64,000 nucleotides of DNA from Sutcliffiella horikoshii (GCF_002157855.1 NZ_CP020880.1:1736001-1800000), one strand, 5' to 3'; shown: positions 8,929 to 19,450, counted from the stretch's first letter. Notes: a model not told the origin generated them from the letters alone. Translations and numbers: made by a program.

Positions 8929-9396
8929 TCATTCTCCTTTCATTTGTACTGATAACTCATTCAATCTCTCTAACGCATCCTCTTTATCAAAAGAGCTGTA
9001 CCACCGGAAGTCCATTTCATCAAGAATTCTATAATGTTGACTGATGACATTTTGCTGTAAGCGGAATGCCCCATGCATCTTTATCTCTTTCCACCAGACT
9101 TTGCCACCCATAGTCTTATCCTTAGGTGCATCAATCTTCTCGTGTGCAATAGTTTCCAAAACCTCTAGGGGATCAGCACCAAGTACTGAGGATAATACTT
9201 GGCTTTCACGGAATAACGCACATGTTGCAGCACAGACAGTCCAGCCGGCTGTAGTGCGGCCCTTTTCTATTTGTACTAGTGTCTTTTTGGAAATACCCAA
9301 AACTTCCGCCATTCTGTCTTGTGTGTAGTTATGTTCGGTTCGAATGAGTTTGAGTTTATTTGATATTAGAATGATAGCTTCGTCTTGATTCATCAT
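8929..9396 (-). CDS. XRE-family helix-turn-helix transcriptional regulator
   Basis: The 155-aa protein has an N-terminal Cro/C1-type HTH (residues ~8-50: LIRTEHNYTQDRMAEVLGISKKTLVQIEKGR). A C-terminal region of about 90 residues contains MGGKVWWKEIKMHGAFRLQQNVISQHYRILDEMDFRWYSSFDKEDAL and is not recognised as a known ligand domain. The gene is divergent from ktrC (gap 171 bp) and followed by a 29-aa membrane peptide ORF. It may control its own operon or ktrC (inference). The target is unknown. Confidence 0.8.
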   Translation of the reverse strand: MMNQDEAIILISNKLKLIRTEHNYTQDRMAEVLGISKKTLVQIEKGRTTAGWTVCAATCALFRESQVLSSVLGADPLEVLETIAHEKIDAPKDKTMGGKVWWKEIKMHGAFRLQQNVISQHYRILDEMDFRWYSSFDKEDALERLNELSVQMKGE

Positions 9397-9567
9397 AGGG
9401 TGCCGAATGCTCCTTTTTATATTATATGTGTAATTTTACACTTTAATAGAGGTGGAATCAATAATTTTCTGAAAATATTTAAGTGCGCTATCATTTTAAA
9501 ATCAAGAAAATTGTTGATTATGGTACAATAGTATCTATACATATCAGAGTAAATGGGGGAAACAGCC

Positions 9568-10233
9568 TTGAAGAAAAAAGAGTTTGCCGTTATTGGATTG
9601 GGACGATTTGGTGGAAGCATGGTACAGGCATTGAGTGATGAGGGAGTAGAGGTTCTTGCGATTGATAACGATGAAGAGAAAGTAAACCAGTTTGCTAATA
9701 TAGCGTCACATGCAGTGGTTGGTGATACGACGGATGAGGCTGTGTTAAAAAGTATCGGAATCCGTAATTTTGATCATGTAATCGTTGCCATTGGTGATAA
9801 TATTCAAGCAAGTATTTTGACAACCTTGATCTTGAAAGAACTCGGAGTTAAACATATTACGGTTAAGGCGACCAATGATTATCATGAAAAGGTATTGAGC
9901 CGAATTGGTGCAGATCAAGTAGTACATCCTGAGCGTGATATGGGAAGACGTATTGCCCATAATATCGTTTCAAATAACGTTCTCGATTATCTGGAGCTTT
10001 CGGATGAGCATAGTATCGTGGAGATTGTTGCTAGCAGGCGTTTGGATGGAAACACGCTGATTGATTTGGATATTCGTGCTAAATACGGAATTAACATTGT
10101 TGCGATTAAGCGTGGGAGAGATATTATTGTCTCACCTCAGGCGACTGATGCAATCAGGCAAGGGGATATTCTGATTGTTATCGGTGCGGATACAGATATT
10201 ACGCGTTTTGAGAAGAATGTGGTGGAGGAATAA
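9568..10233 (+). CDS. ktrC: Ktr potassium uptake gating subunit KtrC
   Basis: The 221-aa RCK protein has an N-terminal Rossmann/TrkA-N domain with nucleotide-binding GLGRFGGS (~9-17) and acid D at the end of beta-2 (LAIDND), followed by a TrkA-C/RCK_C domain (~135-221) that in Bacillus binds c-di-AMP. It gates the KtrD membrane subunit for K+ uptake; no ktrD is nearby, as in B. subtilis. An in-frame ATG at 9553 lies inside the ribosome site; TTG 9568 with TGGGGGA 7 bp upstream gives the family length of 221 and is preferred. A TACAAT -10 lies at 9524-9529. Confidence 0.93.
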   Translation: MKKKEFAVIGLGRFGGSMVQALSDEGVEVLAIDNDEEKVNQFANIASHAVVGDTTDEAVLKSIGIRNFDHVIVAIGDNIQASILTTLILKELGVKHITVKATNDYHEKVLSRIGADQVVHPERDMGRRIAHNIVSNNVLDYLELSDEHSIVEIVASRRLDGNTLIDLDIRAKYGINIVAIKRGRDIIVSPQATDAIRQGDILIVIGADTDITRFEKNVVEE

Positions 10234-10241
10234 GAGTAATG

Positions 10242-10278
10242 GGAACCAGTGAGGGGAGGAGACCTTGCTGGTTTTTTA
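10242..10278 (+). terminator. Terminator after ktrC
   Basis: AACCAG ... CTGGTT followed by TTTTACTTTT. Confidence 0.8.
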
Positions 10279-10315
10279 CTTTTGTTATTGGTGAATGTTT
10301 TTCGATTTCCGAAAT

Positions 10316-10439
10316 GTTACAATAACCCATAAAAAAGTCACAACACCATTTGAAAAAGTCACAATAACCACGTGAAAAGTCACAATGAACCTCCGATATG
10401 TTACAATCACCTCCAATACGTCGCAAAAGCGCACCATCG
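10316..10439. repeat. Phased direct-repeat array 2 (GTYACAA, 21-bp period)
   Basis: GTTACAA or GTCACAA cores begin at 10316, 10337, 10358, 10379 and 10400 (exact 21-bp steps), with a weaker GTCGCAA at 10420. Spacers of 14 bp are A-rich but not conserved. The array lies between convergent ktrC and rnjA. Minus-strand ORFs over it show heptad-like peptide repeats purely because 21 bp is seven codons; I do not count them as genes. Confidence 0.82.
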
Positions 10440-10493
10440 GGTTTAAGGGATCCCTAAAATTAACCCAATACGGTCCCTGAATTATAAAATACA

Positions 10494-10536
10494 ACAAAAA
10501 AACTCCCCCAAACCACAAAAGTCAGGGGGAGTTTCA
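10494..10536 (-). terminator. Terminator after rnjA
   Basis: Perfect AACTCCCCC/GGGGGAGTT stem; on the minus strand it is followed by a run of T residues. Confidence 0.9.
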
Positions 10537-10553
10537 ACTATTTCACCTTACAA

Positions 10554-12221
10554 TTAAACTTCCATGATGATAGGAAGGATCATTGGACGGCGTTTTGTTT
10601 TTTCGTATAAGAATGGAGCTAGTGTGTCTGTAATTTCATTCTTGATTTCAGACCATTGTGTTGTGCGGCGTTCCATGATTTTATTCAGATGCTTGGAAAT
10701 CAAGGACTGTGCGTCATTAATCAAGTCACCAGATTCTCTCATATAAACGAAGCCGCGTGAGATGATGTCTGGGCCAGAAGCAATGCGGAAGTCTTTCATG
10801 TTAATGCTTACTACCACAACCACTAGACCTTCTTCAGAAAGGATGCGTCGGTCACGAAGAACGATGTTTCCGATATCACCAATACCATTTCCGTCAATGT
10901 ACACATTACCGGATGGGATTTTACCAGCTACAGAAGCCTCATCTTCGCTAAGCGCAAGAACTTCGCCGTTGTCCATGATAAAGCAGTTTTCTTCAGGTAC
11001 TCCACAATCGATCGCAAGCTGTTTGTGCGTAATTTGCATGCGGTACTCACCGTGAATAGGCATGAAGTATTTTGGTTTGATCAAGCGAAGCATGAGCTTT
11101 TGTTCTTGCTGTCCGCCATGACCAGAAGTATGGATGTCGCTTAATGAACCGTGGATAACATCAGCACCTGCACGGAACAACATGTTGATGGTACGGTTTA
11201 CGCTTAAAGTGTTTCCTGGGATAGGAGAAGATGAGAATACAACCGTGTCTCCAGGAATGATTTGAATCTGGCGGTGAGTACCGTTGGCGATTCTTGAAAG
11301 AGCAGCCATTGGTTCACCTTGGCTTCCGGTACAAAGGATAGTGACTTTGTTTGCCGGCATGCGGTTAATTTGGTTCGTTTCGATAAATGTATCTTTAGGT
11401 GCTTGGATATAACCAAGTTCTTGACCGATATTAATTGCTGCTTCCATGCTGCGCCCGAAGACAGCGACTTTTCTGCCGTGAGCTACAGCAGCTTCCACTA
11501 CCTGTTGCAGACGGTGGATGTTAGATGCGAATGTAGCGAAAATCACACGACCATCTACTTTGCGGAAGATGTCCTGGATGCTCTCTCCAACGCGGCGCTC
11601 TGACATAGTGAAGTCAGGGATTTCACTGTTTGTGCTGTCAGATAATAGGCAAAGAACACCTTCTTTTCCGATCTCGGCCATTTTCGTTAAGTTTGCTGGC
11701 TCTCCTACTGGAGTGAAATCAAACTTAAAGTCCCCAGTATGAACGATATTCCCTTGAGGTGTTTTTACAACAACTCCGTAAGAATCTGGGATACTGTGAG
11801 TAGTGCGGAAGAATGTTACCGAAGTTTTACGGAACTTAATGATATCATCTTCTTGGATTTCAATTAGCTTTGCTTTACGAAGAAGACCATGCTCTTCTAA
11901 TTTGTTTTTGATGAGGCCAAGAGCAAGCTTGCCGCCATAAACCGGAATGTCTACTTCACGAAGCAGGTAAGGAATTCCGCCAATGTGGTCTTCGTGTCCG
12001 TGAGTGACGAAAAGGCCTTTAATTTTCTCTTGGTTTTTTACTAAATACGTATAATCTGGAATCACGTAATCGATTCCTAGTAGTTCGTCTTCAGGGAATT
12101 TGATACCGGCATCTATTAAGATGATTTCATCTTGAAATTGGACTGCATAGGTGTTTTTCCCGATCTCACCTAGCCCGCCTAGAGCGAAAACCGCTGCTTG
12201 ATTGTTTTTTACAAATTTCAT
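10554..12221 (-). CDS. rnjA: Ribonuclease J1
   Basis: The 555-aa metallo-beta-lactamase/beta-CASP nuclease carries HGHEDHIGG (zinc ligands H74, H76, D78, H79), the downstream HTGDFKFD, and the C-terminal MPIHGEYRM. Length and sequence type match RNase J1, which has 5'-3' exonuclease and endonuclease activity in mRNA decay and 16S maturation. It lies 6 bp after rpoY on the minus strand, as in B. subtilis ykqC-ykzG. ATG 12221 is assigned on conservation of the [21 protein letters not shown] start. Confidence 0.97.
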   Translation of the reverse strand: MKFVKNNQAAVFALGGLGEIGKNTYAVQFQDEIILIDAGIKFPEDELLGIDYVIPDYTYLVKNQEKIKGLFVTHGHEDHIGGIPYLLREVDIPVYGGKLALGLIKNKLEEHGLLRKAKLIEIQEDDIIKFRKTSVTFFRTTHSIPDSYGVVVKTPQGNIVHTGDFKFDFTPVGEPANLTKMAEIGKEGVLCLLSDSTNSEIPDFTMSERRVGESIQDIFRKVDGRVIFATFASNIHRLQQVVEAAVAHGRKVAVFGRSMEAAINIGQELGYIQAPKDTFIETNQINRMPANKVTILCTGSQGEPMAALSRIANGTHRQIQIIPGDTVVFSSSPIPGNTLSVNRTINMLFRAGADVIHGSLSDIHTSGHGGQQEQKLMLRLIKPKYFMPIHGEYRMQITHKQLAIDCGVPEENCFIMDNGEVLALSEDEASVAGKIPSGNVYIDGNGIGDIGNIVLRDRRILSEEGLVVVVVSINMKDFRIASGPDIISRGFVYMRESGDLINDAQSLISKHLNKIMERRTTQWSEIKNEITDTLAPFLYEKTKRRPMILPIIMEV

Positions 12222-12227
12222 TGTCTA

Positions 12228-12437
12228 TCAGATCTCCAATACTTTAAAGTTTTCGGCTTGCTTTTCATACTCATAGAAATCTCCTGAAACAGGCTGTATA
12301 AATTCTATGTTATATGGCTTGTCCTTTAATTTTCTACGGACTTCAAACACTGCAGATGCTTCCACAAAAAGAGATTCCGTCTTTTCTCTCACTGGTGCTT
12401 CAGCTACATCTTCTTGATAATACACTTTAAATAACAT
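12228..12437 (-). CDS. rpoY: RNA polymerase epsilon subunit
   Basis: The 69-aa protein matches the DUF1447/RpoY family ([27 protein letters not shown]...[18 protein letters not shown]). Epsilon binds core RNA polymerase near the secondary channel. It is the first gene of the rpoY-rnjA pair, with AAGGAGAGAT ahead of the ATG. A leader of unknown length lies upstream. Confidence 0.95.
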   Translation of the reverse strand: MLFKVYYQEDVAEAPVREKTESLFVEASAVFEVRRKLKDKPYNIEFIQPVSGDFYEYEKQAENFKVLEI

Positions 12438-12838
12438 TGCTATCTCTCCTTAAAAAAATCTTCTAGCCCTTCGCCTCTCCTTAGGCAGTAAGGGAAGGAA
12501 CCAGTATATATAGTTATTTTATGTAAGGGAAAAAGGCGGAAGTGTCCGTCGACCCACTATCTTGCGTCAAGCTACAATGCTTTTTTCCTTACAAAAAGAC
12601 AACGCGAATTTTAATAATGCTTCCTAGTAATATCCATATAGCATAACCGGTCATTGGCCAAAAAGCCATTATTACCCTATATTATATACGATACATCATG
12701 AAATTTCATGTTTTTCCCTAAAAGAAGTGCTTTTCTATTTTCTCCAATAGAAAAGGATTAAAAACAGAGGGAGACAAATTCATGGATAAATAATATGTAA
12801 GAGTCCTCCAATAAAGAAGGACTCATTAATAGCAAGGA
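12438..12838. other. Gene-free leader region upstream of rpoY
   Basis: About 400 bp with no supported ORF. A distant inverted repeat TGTAAGGGAAAAA ... TTTTTTCCTTACA spans about 12515-12592. On the minus strand TATAAT occurs at 12686-12681 without a good -35. A further hairpin GAGTCCT/AGGACTC lies at 12801-12824 and may terminate the small minus-strand ORF that follows. Confidence 0.5.
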
Positions 12839-12910
12839 CTAGGCAATTGTTTTTCGTTTAAGAATATTGTTCATTCTACGCAGTATTTTTTTTCTTAGCC
12901 TTCTTAGCAT
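12839..12910 (-). CDS. 23-aa strongly basic peptide ORF
   Basis: A minus-strand ORF encodes MLRRLRKKILRRMNNILKRK followed by TIA, so 11 of 23 residues are Arg/Lys, in an amphipathic helical pattern. A near-perfect CAAGGAG lies 11 bp before the ATG (12910), and a hairpin follows the stop. It is too short for ordinary gene calls. No family is recognised; it could be a nucleic-acid- or membrane-binding peptide (inference). The remaining 12911-13228 holds only the promoter region of the next gene. Confidence 0.5.
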   Translation of the reverse strand: MLRRLRKKILRRMNNILKRKTIA

Positions 12911-13228
12911 AAGCGTTTCACTCCTTGTACTTAAGGTACGTTCTGTTTGTTAGTAGTTAATATGCGTCAAACAGAGTAAATAGTTGCTGGTAAATATACG
13001 AAATTTGAGTACATGAGGAAATGGCTTTCACTTCTGAACAATATACGTAGAGTTTAGTATGGTTATCATCAGAGTAACATATAAATGGTCTATTGGGAAT
13101 AAGACCTTTGGTTGTCTTTTATTACATCTGTATTGAGGATCAAATTATCATTGACAGCAAACGTTTTCTTCGTGTAGGTTAAAATAAATATTTATTTCGT
13201 TACCCTAAAAGTTAAGGTGGTAAGTTGG

Positions 13229-14134
13229 ATGAAACGACTCTATGCAGCATTATTTACATTAAGTTTGATTTGGGGCATGTCCTTTTTATTTATAAAGTTG
13301 CTTGTAGTGGATTTAGGCGTCTGGGGAGTTGTTTTTTGGCGGTGTATGTTTGGGGCTGGTACGCTTTTAATCTTGCTTCTTATTCAGAACAAATTAAAGT
13401 TACTTCGGAACCTCCCACTATTTCCTATTGTTTTGATAGCAATATTAAATAATGCCCTTCCTTGGGCGCTTATTGCAGTTAGTGAAACGTCGATCAGCAG
13501 TAGTCTGGCTTCGGTTGTCAATGCTACGACACCGATTTGGACAATCTTGATTGGCTTTTCCATCTTTTCAAGTAAGATGGAGAAAATGCAATGGATTGGT
13601 GTCAGTGTCGGGTTTCTTGGGATTATCGTTTTACTGGAATTGAACATTCTACAATTGTTTCAGGATAATCTTCTCGGAGTAGGTACGATGTTGGGAGCAA
13701 CCATTTGTTATGGTTTCGGTGCTCACCTTAGCAAGAGACATTTACAGAACACCCCGATCACTGTTATATCGTTTAGTACGTTAGCAGTAGCTGGACTCTT
13801 GTCTGGGATTATGATGGCATTTGTGCAACCATCAGGATTTTTAGCAGTAGGAAGTGTTTCCATTGTTGTATCTTTGATTGGTTTAGGGGTCTTTGGATCG
13901 GGTGTTGCGTATCTCCTTTATTATTACATGGTAAAGGAAGGGAGTGCGGAGTTTGCTTCTCTTGTTACGTATATTGTGCCGATAACAGCGATGTTATGGG
14001 GAAGCCTATTATTGGAAGAAAAAATAACCCCTCACATGCTTTTCGGTTTGATTCTAATCTTTAGTGGTGTATATTTATCTTCGTATAAAACTAAGGCAAA
14101 AAAACAAAAAGTGATAAAAAATGTCACAGTCTAA
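13229..14134 (+). CDS. EamA/DMT-family transporter
   Basis: The ~301-aa polytopic protein has ten predicted transmembrane helices in two EamA repeats (first ~5-140, second ~150-290). The first repeat starts LYAALFTLSLIWGMSFLFIKLL and ends ISSSLASVVNATTPIWTILIG; the second ends SLLLEEKITPHMLFGLILIFSGVYLS. Such proteins export small metabolites or take up amino acids or sugars; the substrate cannot be told. A GTG at 13217 overlaps the AAGGTGG ribosome site, so ATG 13229 (8 bp spacing) is chosen. TTGACA is at 13151-13156 with a weak -10. It lies 19 bp upstream of the HAD gene, so the two are probably one operon. Confidence 0.87.
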   Translation: MKRLYAALFTLSLIWGMSFLFIKLLVVDLGVWGVVFWRCMFGAGTLLILLLIQNKLKLLRNLPLFPIVLIAILNNALPWALIAVSETSISSSLASVVNATTPIWTILIGFSIFSSKMEKMQWIGVSVGFLGIIVLLELNILQLFQDNLLGVGTMLGATICYGFGAHLSKRHLQNTPITVISFSTLAVAGLLSGIMMAFVQPSGFLAVGSVSIVVSLIGLGVFGSGVAYLLYYYMVKEGSAEFASLVTYIVPITAMLWGSLLLEEKITPHMLFGLILIFSGVYLSSYKTKAKKQKVIKNVTV

Positions 14135-14153
14135 AGAAGTAAGGTGATTAAAG

Positions 14154-14942
14154 ATGGAAAAGAAAATAGTGTTTTTTGATATAGACGGGACTCTTTTGAA
14201 TCATGATAAAGAACTACCTGCCTCTACGAAAATGGCAATAAAAGAATTGAAAGAACAAGGAGTTTATGTAGCAATCGCTACAGGAAGGGCTCCGTTTATG
14301 TTTGCGGACCTACGCAAAGAATTGGAGATAGATACTTTTGTGAGCTTTAACGGCCAATATGTCGTTTTTGAAGGAGAAGTTATATACAAAAACCCGCTAA
14401 ATGTAGAAAAATTGCATTTGCTACGTGAAAATTCCGAAAAAGTGTCACATCCATTAGTGTATTTAAATCATGAAACTATGAAGGCGAATGTTGAAAATCA
14501 TCCGTTTATTAATGAAAGTATGGGAAGCCTGAAGTTTGTCCATCCGGAATATGGTCCAAGCTTTCTTGATGAGACGGAAATTTTTCAGGCATTATTGTTC
14601 ATAGAGGATGAACACCAGCAAAGTTATGTGAAGGCATATGAAGATTTTGATTTCATCCGCTGGCATCAATATTCTACCGATATTCTTCCAAAAGGCGGCT
14701 CTAAAGCAATCGGTATTCAAAGGATGCTAGAAAGATTGCCATTTAAGAAAGAGAACGTATTCGCTTTTGGAGATGGATTAAATGATATTGAAATGATTGA
14801 TTTTGTCGGAACAGGGGTGGCGATGGGGAATGCGCATCCTGAGTTATTGAAAGTGGCCAACCATGTTACTAAAGATGTAGGGGAAGATGGAATTCTTCAT
14901 GGGCTCGAGCAAGTTGGATTACTAAAACAGAAAATCCGTTAA
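14154..14942 (+). CDS. ykrA: Cof-type HAD phosphatase YkrA
   Basis: The 262-aa HAD-superfamily protein has motif I FFDIDGTLL (nucleophile D10, acid D12), motif II ATGRAP (~40-45), the Cof cap domain (~85-190) and motif III/IV FGDGLNDIEMI (~207-217). Cof-type enzymes dephosphorylate sugar phosphates and nucleotides; the substrate is not predictable. Synteny beside deformylase and size match B. subtilis YkrA (257). It is probably co-transcribed with the DMT transporter. Confidence 0.92.
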   Translation: MEKKIVFFDIDGTLLNHDKELPASTKMAIKELKEQGVYVAIATGRAPFMFADLRKELEIDTFVSFNGQYVVFEGEVIYKNPLNVEKLHLLRENSEKVSHPLVYLNHETMKANVENHPFINESMGSLKFVHPEYGPSFLDETEIFQALLFIEDEHQQSYVKAYEDFDFIRWHQYSTDILPKGGSKAIGIQRMLERLPFKKENVFAFGDGLNDIEMIDFVGTGVAMGNAHPELLKVANHVTKDVGEDGILHGLEQVGLLKQKIR

Positions 14943-14947
14943 GCGTT

Positions 14948-14990
14948 AAGAAGAAAGCCTGATCGAATGTCGATCAGGCTTTCTTAAATA
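14948..14990 (+). terminator. Terminator after ykrA
   Basis: Perfect 15-bp stem AAGAAAGCCTGATCG/CGATCAGGCTTTCTT with a 5-nt loop. Confidence 0.93.
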
Positions 14991-15008
14991 TAAAAATAAT
15001 AATAATCG

Positions 15009-15133
15009 GTTGATTTCCATTCCAGGCGCTTCGCTTGCCTGCGGGCGGTCCATGAGCCTCCTCGACTTCGTCTGCGACGTCTCACCTGTCCCTTCCTCCC
15101 GCGGGTGTCTGGGCGCCTTCAACTACAATCAAC
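15009..15133 (-). repeat. Palindromic intergenic element, subtype A (copy 2)
   Basis: 125 bp from GTTGATT to AATCAAC, between convergent ykrA and defB, 19 bp past the ykrA terminator. The flank AAGATGACTTCA is shared with copy at 44084. Several point changes distinguish it (for example TTCCATTCC and GTGTCTGG). Confidence 0.9.
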
Positions 15134-15171
15134 AAGATGACTTCATATACTTATGTTTTTAGATTGAAAAA

Positions 15172-15726
15172 TCATCTCTCTATCGGTATTGCTCCTTCTG
15201 GAGGTTGAAATGGGTTATCTTGGTTTATGTGGTCATAGAACATGACGCCGTTTAAGTGGTCGATTTCATGTTGAAATACAATGGCCACTAATCCTTTCAA
15301 GCGCAGTTTAATTTCTTCGCCCTGCAAGGTGGTGGCTTTGACCGTTACGCGAGCATATCTCGGTACAAGTCCGGGGACGTCCCTATCTACAGATAGACAA
15401 CCTTCACCCGAGGTAAGAAAACTTTTTTCAACAGAATGGCTAACGATCCTAGGGTTAAAAAGTGCGTAGCTATGTAGTGTTCCGCTTTCGTCTCTAATAT
15501 GAATGGCAATCATCTTTTTAGGAACATTAATTTGGGGAGCTGCCAGCCCGACTCCAGGACGTAAATTATATTGTTGAGAAATATCAGGGTTTTGACTGTT
15601 TTGAAGGTACTCCATCATCTTTTGCAGAGTAATGGAATCTTCCTGAGAAGGGGGAAGGGATACGTCGCTTGCCACTACACGTAATGTGGGATGCCCTTCT
15701 TTTATGATGTCTTTCGCTGTAAGCAT
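15172..15726 (-). CDS. defB: Peptide deformylase
   Basis: The 184-aa enzyme shows the three deformylase motifs: GVGLAAPQI (58-66), EGCLSVD (metal ligand C110) and QHEIDHLNG (H153, E154, H157). It removes the formyl group from nascent N-terminal fMet. The large Gram-positive (type 2) form has the insertion between motifs seen here. Synteny with ykrA and ykyA matches ykrB/defB. It is on the minus strand, convergent with ykrA. Confidence 0.96.
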   Translation of the reverse strand: MLTAKDIIKEGHPTLRVVASDVSLPPSQEDSITLQKMMEYLQNSQNPDISQQYNLRPGVGLAAPQINVPKKMIAIHIRDESGTLHSYALFNPRIVSHSVEKSFLTSGEGCLSVDRDVPGLVPRYARVTVKATTLQGEEIKLRLKGLVAIVFQHEIDHLNGVMFYDHINQDNPFQPPEGAIPIER

Positions 15727-15943
15727 GATTTCACTCCTATCTAATATACTTCTATACTATACTCCAAAGTAGCTTATAAATGGTAGCTGTAATCTATCTC
15801 ATTATATACTACCAAAAGCGGTATGTTACGTGAAACAATTCGTTTTGCCTTATTTAATTTTATGTGTAACATATGAATTTAATATTGTAAAAATTAGCAA
15901 TAAAATTTATAGTTAAATAGAAGATATGTTAGGGGGATTTAAA

Positions 15944-16609
15944 TTGCGTTTTTGGAAAAGGACTGTATATACGGGTACTCTGGCTTTTTCCCTAGTACTG
16001 GCAGGTTGTGTTAATGGAGAATCAGCTGAACAAGAAATATTTCAAACATTAGAAGAAGTAGTAGAACTTGAAGCCAGCTTTGAAGAGCAACAAGGACCTT
16101 TATTGGAATTAGAAAAAGAGGAATCTGCTATTTATGAAGAAATTCTTACCCTTGGGATGAAAGAGTTCGATCAAATTGTTAAACTTTCTCAAGAAGGGCT
16201 TGCTTTAGTGGAACAAAAAGAAGCTGCCATGAAAAATGAAAAAGAGAGCATAGAAGCAGCAAGGAGTCAATTTGAAGAGGTGAAAACTTCTATCGAATCC
16301 TTAGAAGATGAAGAGTTGAAAAAAGAGGCACAAGCGTTATATCAGCTAATGGAACAACGTTATGAAGCCTACATGACTTTATCAAATCATTATATGAAGT
16401 CAATGGAAGACGAAAAAGAAATGTACGAGTTATTCCAAACGGAAGATTTGACATTGGAGCAACTCCAAGTCCAGATAAATGATTTAAATGAGAAGTATGA
16501 AAAAATCAATGAAGCAAACAAATCGTTCAATGACCTTACCGACCAGTATAATAAAGCTAAATTGGATTTTTACAAAAAAGCGGGACTTAACGTCAGCTAT
16601 GATAATTAA
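15944..16609 (+). CDS. ykyA: YkyA family lipoprotein
   Basis: The ~221-aa protein has a signal peptide with lipobox LAGC at about residue 22 (TGTLAFSLVLAGCVNG), then a long, mostly alpha-helical Glu/Lys/Gln-rich coiled coil. It matches YkyA-type putative cell-wall-binding lipoproteins found between deformylase and pdhA in Bacillus. ATG 15926 lies within the AGGGGG site, so TTG 15944 is the better start. Function is unknown; it should be anchored on the outer face of the membrane. Confidence 0.88.
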   Translation: MRFWKRTVYTGTLAFSLVLAGCVNGESAEQEIFQTLEEVVELEASFEEQQGPLLELEKEESAIYEEILTLGMKEFDQIVKLSQEGLALVEQKEAAMKNEKESIEAARSQFEEVKTSIESLEDEELKKEAQALYQLMEQRYEAYMTLSNHYMKSMEDEKEMYELFQTEDLTLEQLQVQINDLNEKYEKINEANKSFNDLTDQYNKAKLDFYKKAGLNVSYDN

Positions 16610-16613
16610 GTTT

Positions 16614-16653
16614 AAAAAAGACACGTTGGAGCTAGCCTCCCCGGGTCTTTTTT
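16614..16653 (+). terminator. Terminator after ykyA
   Basis: AAAAAAGAC ... GGGTCTTTTTT with the internal pair GGAG/CTCC. Confidence 0.85.
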
Positions 16654-17119
16654 GTTGTAGAAATATGTTTTATTCTTATCTCAAAATAGTCAATGTTTCG
16701 TTAATGGTTAAGATTGAGTTATATCGGGAATGGGATTTATAGCGTTTTTTATTATTATGACATAACATGAAGTTGACCTGTTCTGCATTGTGATACAGTT
16801 TTAAAAGTTGTATTAGTACAGTTAAGGGTTCAGAATAAACTTTTTACTTTTTTTGGTTTTAAAAAGCAATGCAAGCAAAGAGATTGACGGGATTGCAAAC
16901 TGTGTTGTAAACTTGACCTTGGTGAAAAGTTGTATTAATATTTTCTTCGGAAAGATTAATACAGTATAAATTTTAGTGTTTATCATGCGTATTGCTGAAG
17001 ACACGAAAAGAGGAAAGATACGTTTTTGCATCACAAACAGAAAAATGTCTTTTAAAACACGTTTTTGGGTAACCTATTTTTGTATGTAATGATGTATTAA
17101 ATAGTTCTCTTAATAGAAA
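16654..17119 (+). promoter_or_regulatory. Long pdhA leader/promoter region
   Basis: About 480 bp without a supported gene. A 13-bp direct repeat AAAAGTTGTATTA occurs at 16803 and 16925. The second copy starts a hairpin (GTATTAAT/ATTAATAC, 16932-16962) with a TTCG-type loop, followed by ACAGTATAAA. These could be operator or leader elements for pdh control. No clean -35/-10 pair was assigned. Confidence 0.4.
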
Positions 17120-17135
17120 GGAAGAGGTGACGTAG

Positions 17136-18251
<1,116 letters not shown>

Positions 18252-18254
18252 GCC

Positions 18255-19232
18255 ATGGCGCAAATGACAATGATTCAAGCGATCACTGATGCGTTACGCA
18301 CAGAATTGAAAAATGACGAAAACGTCTTACTTTTCGGTGAAGACGTTGGTCAAAACGGTGGGGTTTTCCGTGCAACTGAAGGCCTTCAAGCTGAGTTCGG
18401 GGAAGATCGCGTGTTTGATACACCACTTGCAGAATCAGGAATCGGTGGACTTGCTGTTGGCTTCGGTGTAACCGGCTTCCGTCCTGTAATGGAAATCCAA
18501 TTCTTCGGTTTCGTATACGAAGTAATGGACTCTGTTAGTGGACAACTTGCTCGTATGCGTTACCGTACTGGTGGCCGTTGGTCTGCACCAGTTACTATCC
18601 GCTCTCCATTCGGTGGAGGAGTTCACACTCCTGAACTTCATGCAGACAGCTTAGAAGGACTTATGGCGCAACAACCAGGTCTTAAAGTAGTTATCCCTGC
18701 AACACCTTATGACGCAAAAGGTCTTTTAATTTCTGCAATCCGCGATAACGATCCTGTTATTTTCTTGGAGCACATGAAATTATACCGTTCTTTCCGTCAA
18801 GAGGTACCTGAAGAAGAGTACACAATTGAGATCGGGAAAGCTGATGTTAAACGTGAAGGTTCCGACATTACAATGGTTACTTATGGAGCAATGGTACATG
18901 AGTGCTTAAAAGCAGCTGATCAACTTGAAAAAGACGGAGTATCCGCTGAAGTAATCGACTTGCGTACTATCAGCCCATTGGATATCGAGACAATCATTGC
19001 ATCTGTTGAAAAAACAGGCCGTGCAATTGTTGTCCAAGAAGCACAAAAACAAGCTGGTATCGGAGCTAACATCGTAGCAGAAATCAACGACCGTGCGATT
19101 CTTAGTCTAGAAGCACCGGTATTACGTGTTGCTGCACCTGATACGGTATTCCCATTCTCTCAAGCAGAGAGCGTATGGTTGCCAAATCATAAAGATGTTC
19201 TAGAAACAGCGAAAAAAGTTCTGAACTTCTAA
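18255..19232 (+). CDS. pdhB: Pyruvate dehydrogenase E1 beta subunit
   Basis: The 325-aa transketolase-like E1-beta ([41 protein letters not shown]) contributes to the ThDP site ([12 protein letters not shown]) and E2 binding through its C-terminal domain. It follows pdhA by 3 bp. The gap to pdhC is unusually long at 267 bp and holds a palindromic element, so pdhC-pdhD may be differently expressed. Confidence 0.98.
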   Translation: MAQMTMIQAITDALRTELKNDENVLLFGEDVGQNGGVFRATEGLQAEFGEDRVFDTPLAESGIGGLAVGFGVTGFRPVMEIQFFGFVYEVMDSVSGQLARMRYRTGGRWSAPVTIRSPFGGGVHTPELHADSLEGLMAQQPGLKVVIPATPYDAKGLLISAIRDNDPVIFLEHMKLYRSFRQEVPEEEYTIEIGKADVKREGSDITMVTYGAMVHECLKAADQLEKDGVSAEVIDLRTISPLDIETIIASVEKTGRAIVVQEAQKQAGIGANIVAEINDRAILSLEAPVLRVAAPDTVFPFSQAESVWLPNHKDVLETAKKVLNF

Positions 19233-19353
19233 TATATAACCAGTTCTTCAACAGAGCTACCATACGGAAGTCCATTCTTCGCCTAGCCAAGAGTGGGCTC
19301 TCCATTTTATACAAAAGTAAGCAAAAGAAGGCTATCTCGTTATATTTATATCA

Positions 19354-19450
19354 CTGTAGATTGGAGTGCAAGGTGTGAGACCCCCGAGCGTTGTGAGGAG
19401 GCTCAAGCACCGTCCCGCGGAAAGCGAACACCTGGAACGGAAATCTACAG
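19354..19450 (+). repeat. Palindromic element, subtype B, shortened (within pdh operon)
   Basis: 97 bp bounded by CTGTAGATT and AATCTACAG, a perfect 9-bp terminal stem. The second arm pair AGGTGT/ACACCT replaces the AAATGGC/GCCATTT of other B copies. It lacks the CTCCTGCGGGG segment. It is the only copy placed between two genes of one operon (pdhB-pdhC). Confidence 0.88.

Noticed and set aside
10199-10518. Minus-strand ORFs of 75 and 77 aa with heptad repeats (VIVTF..., CDF...)
   Set aside because: The 21-bp DNA period forces heptad peptides in every frame; no ribosome site, and they cross the ktrC and rnjA terminators.
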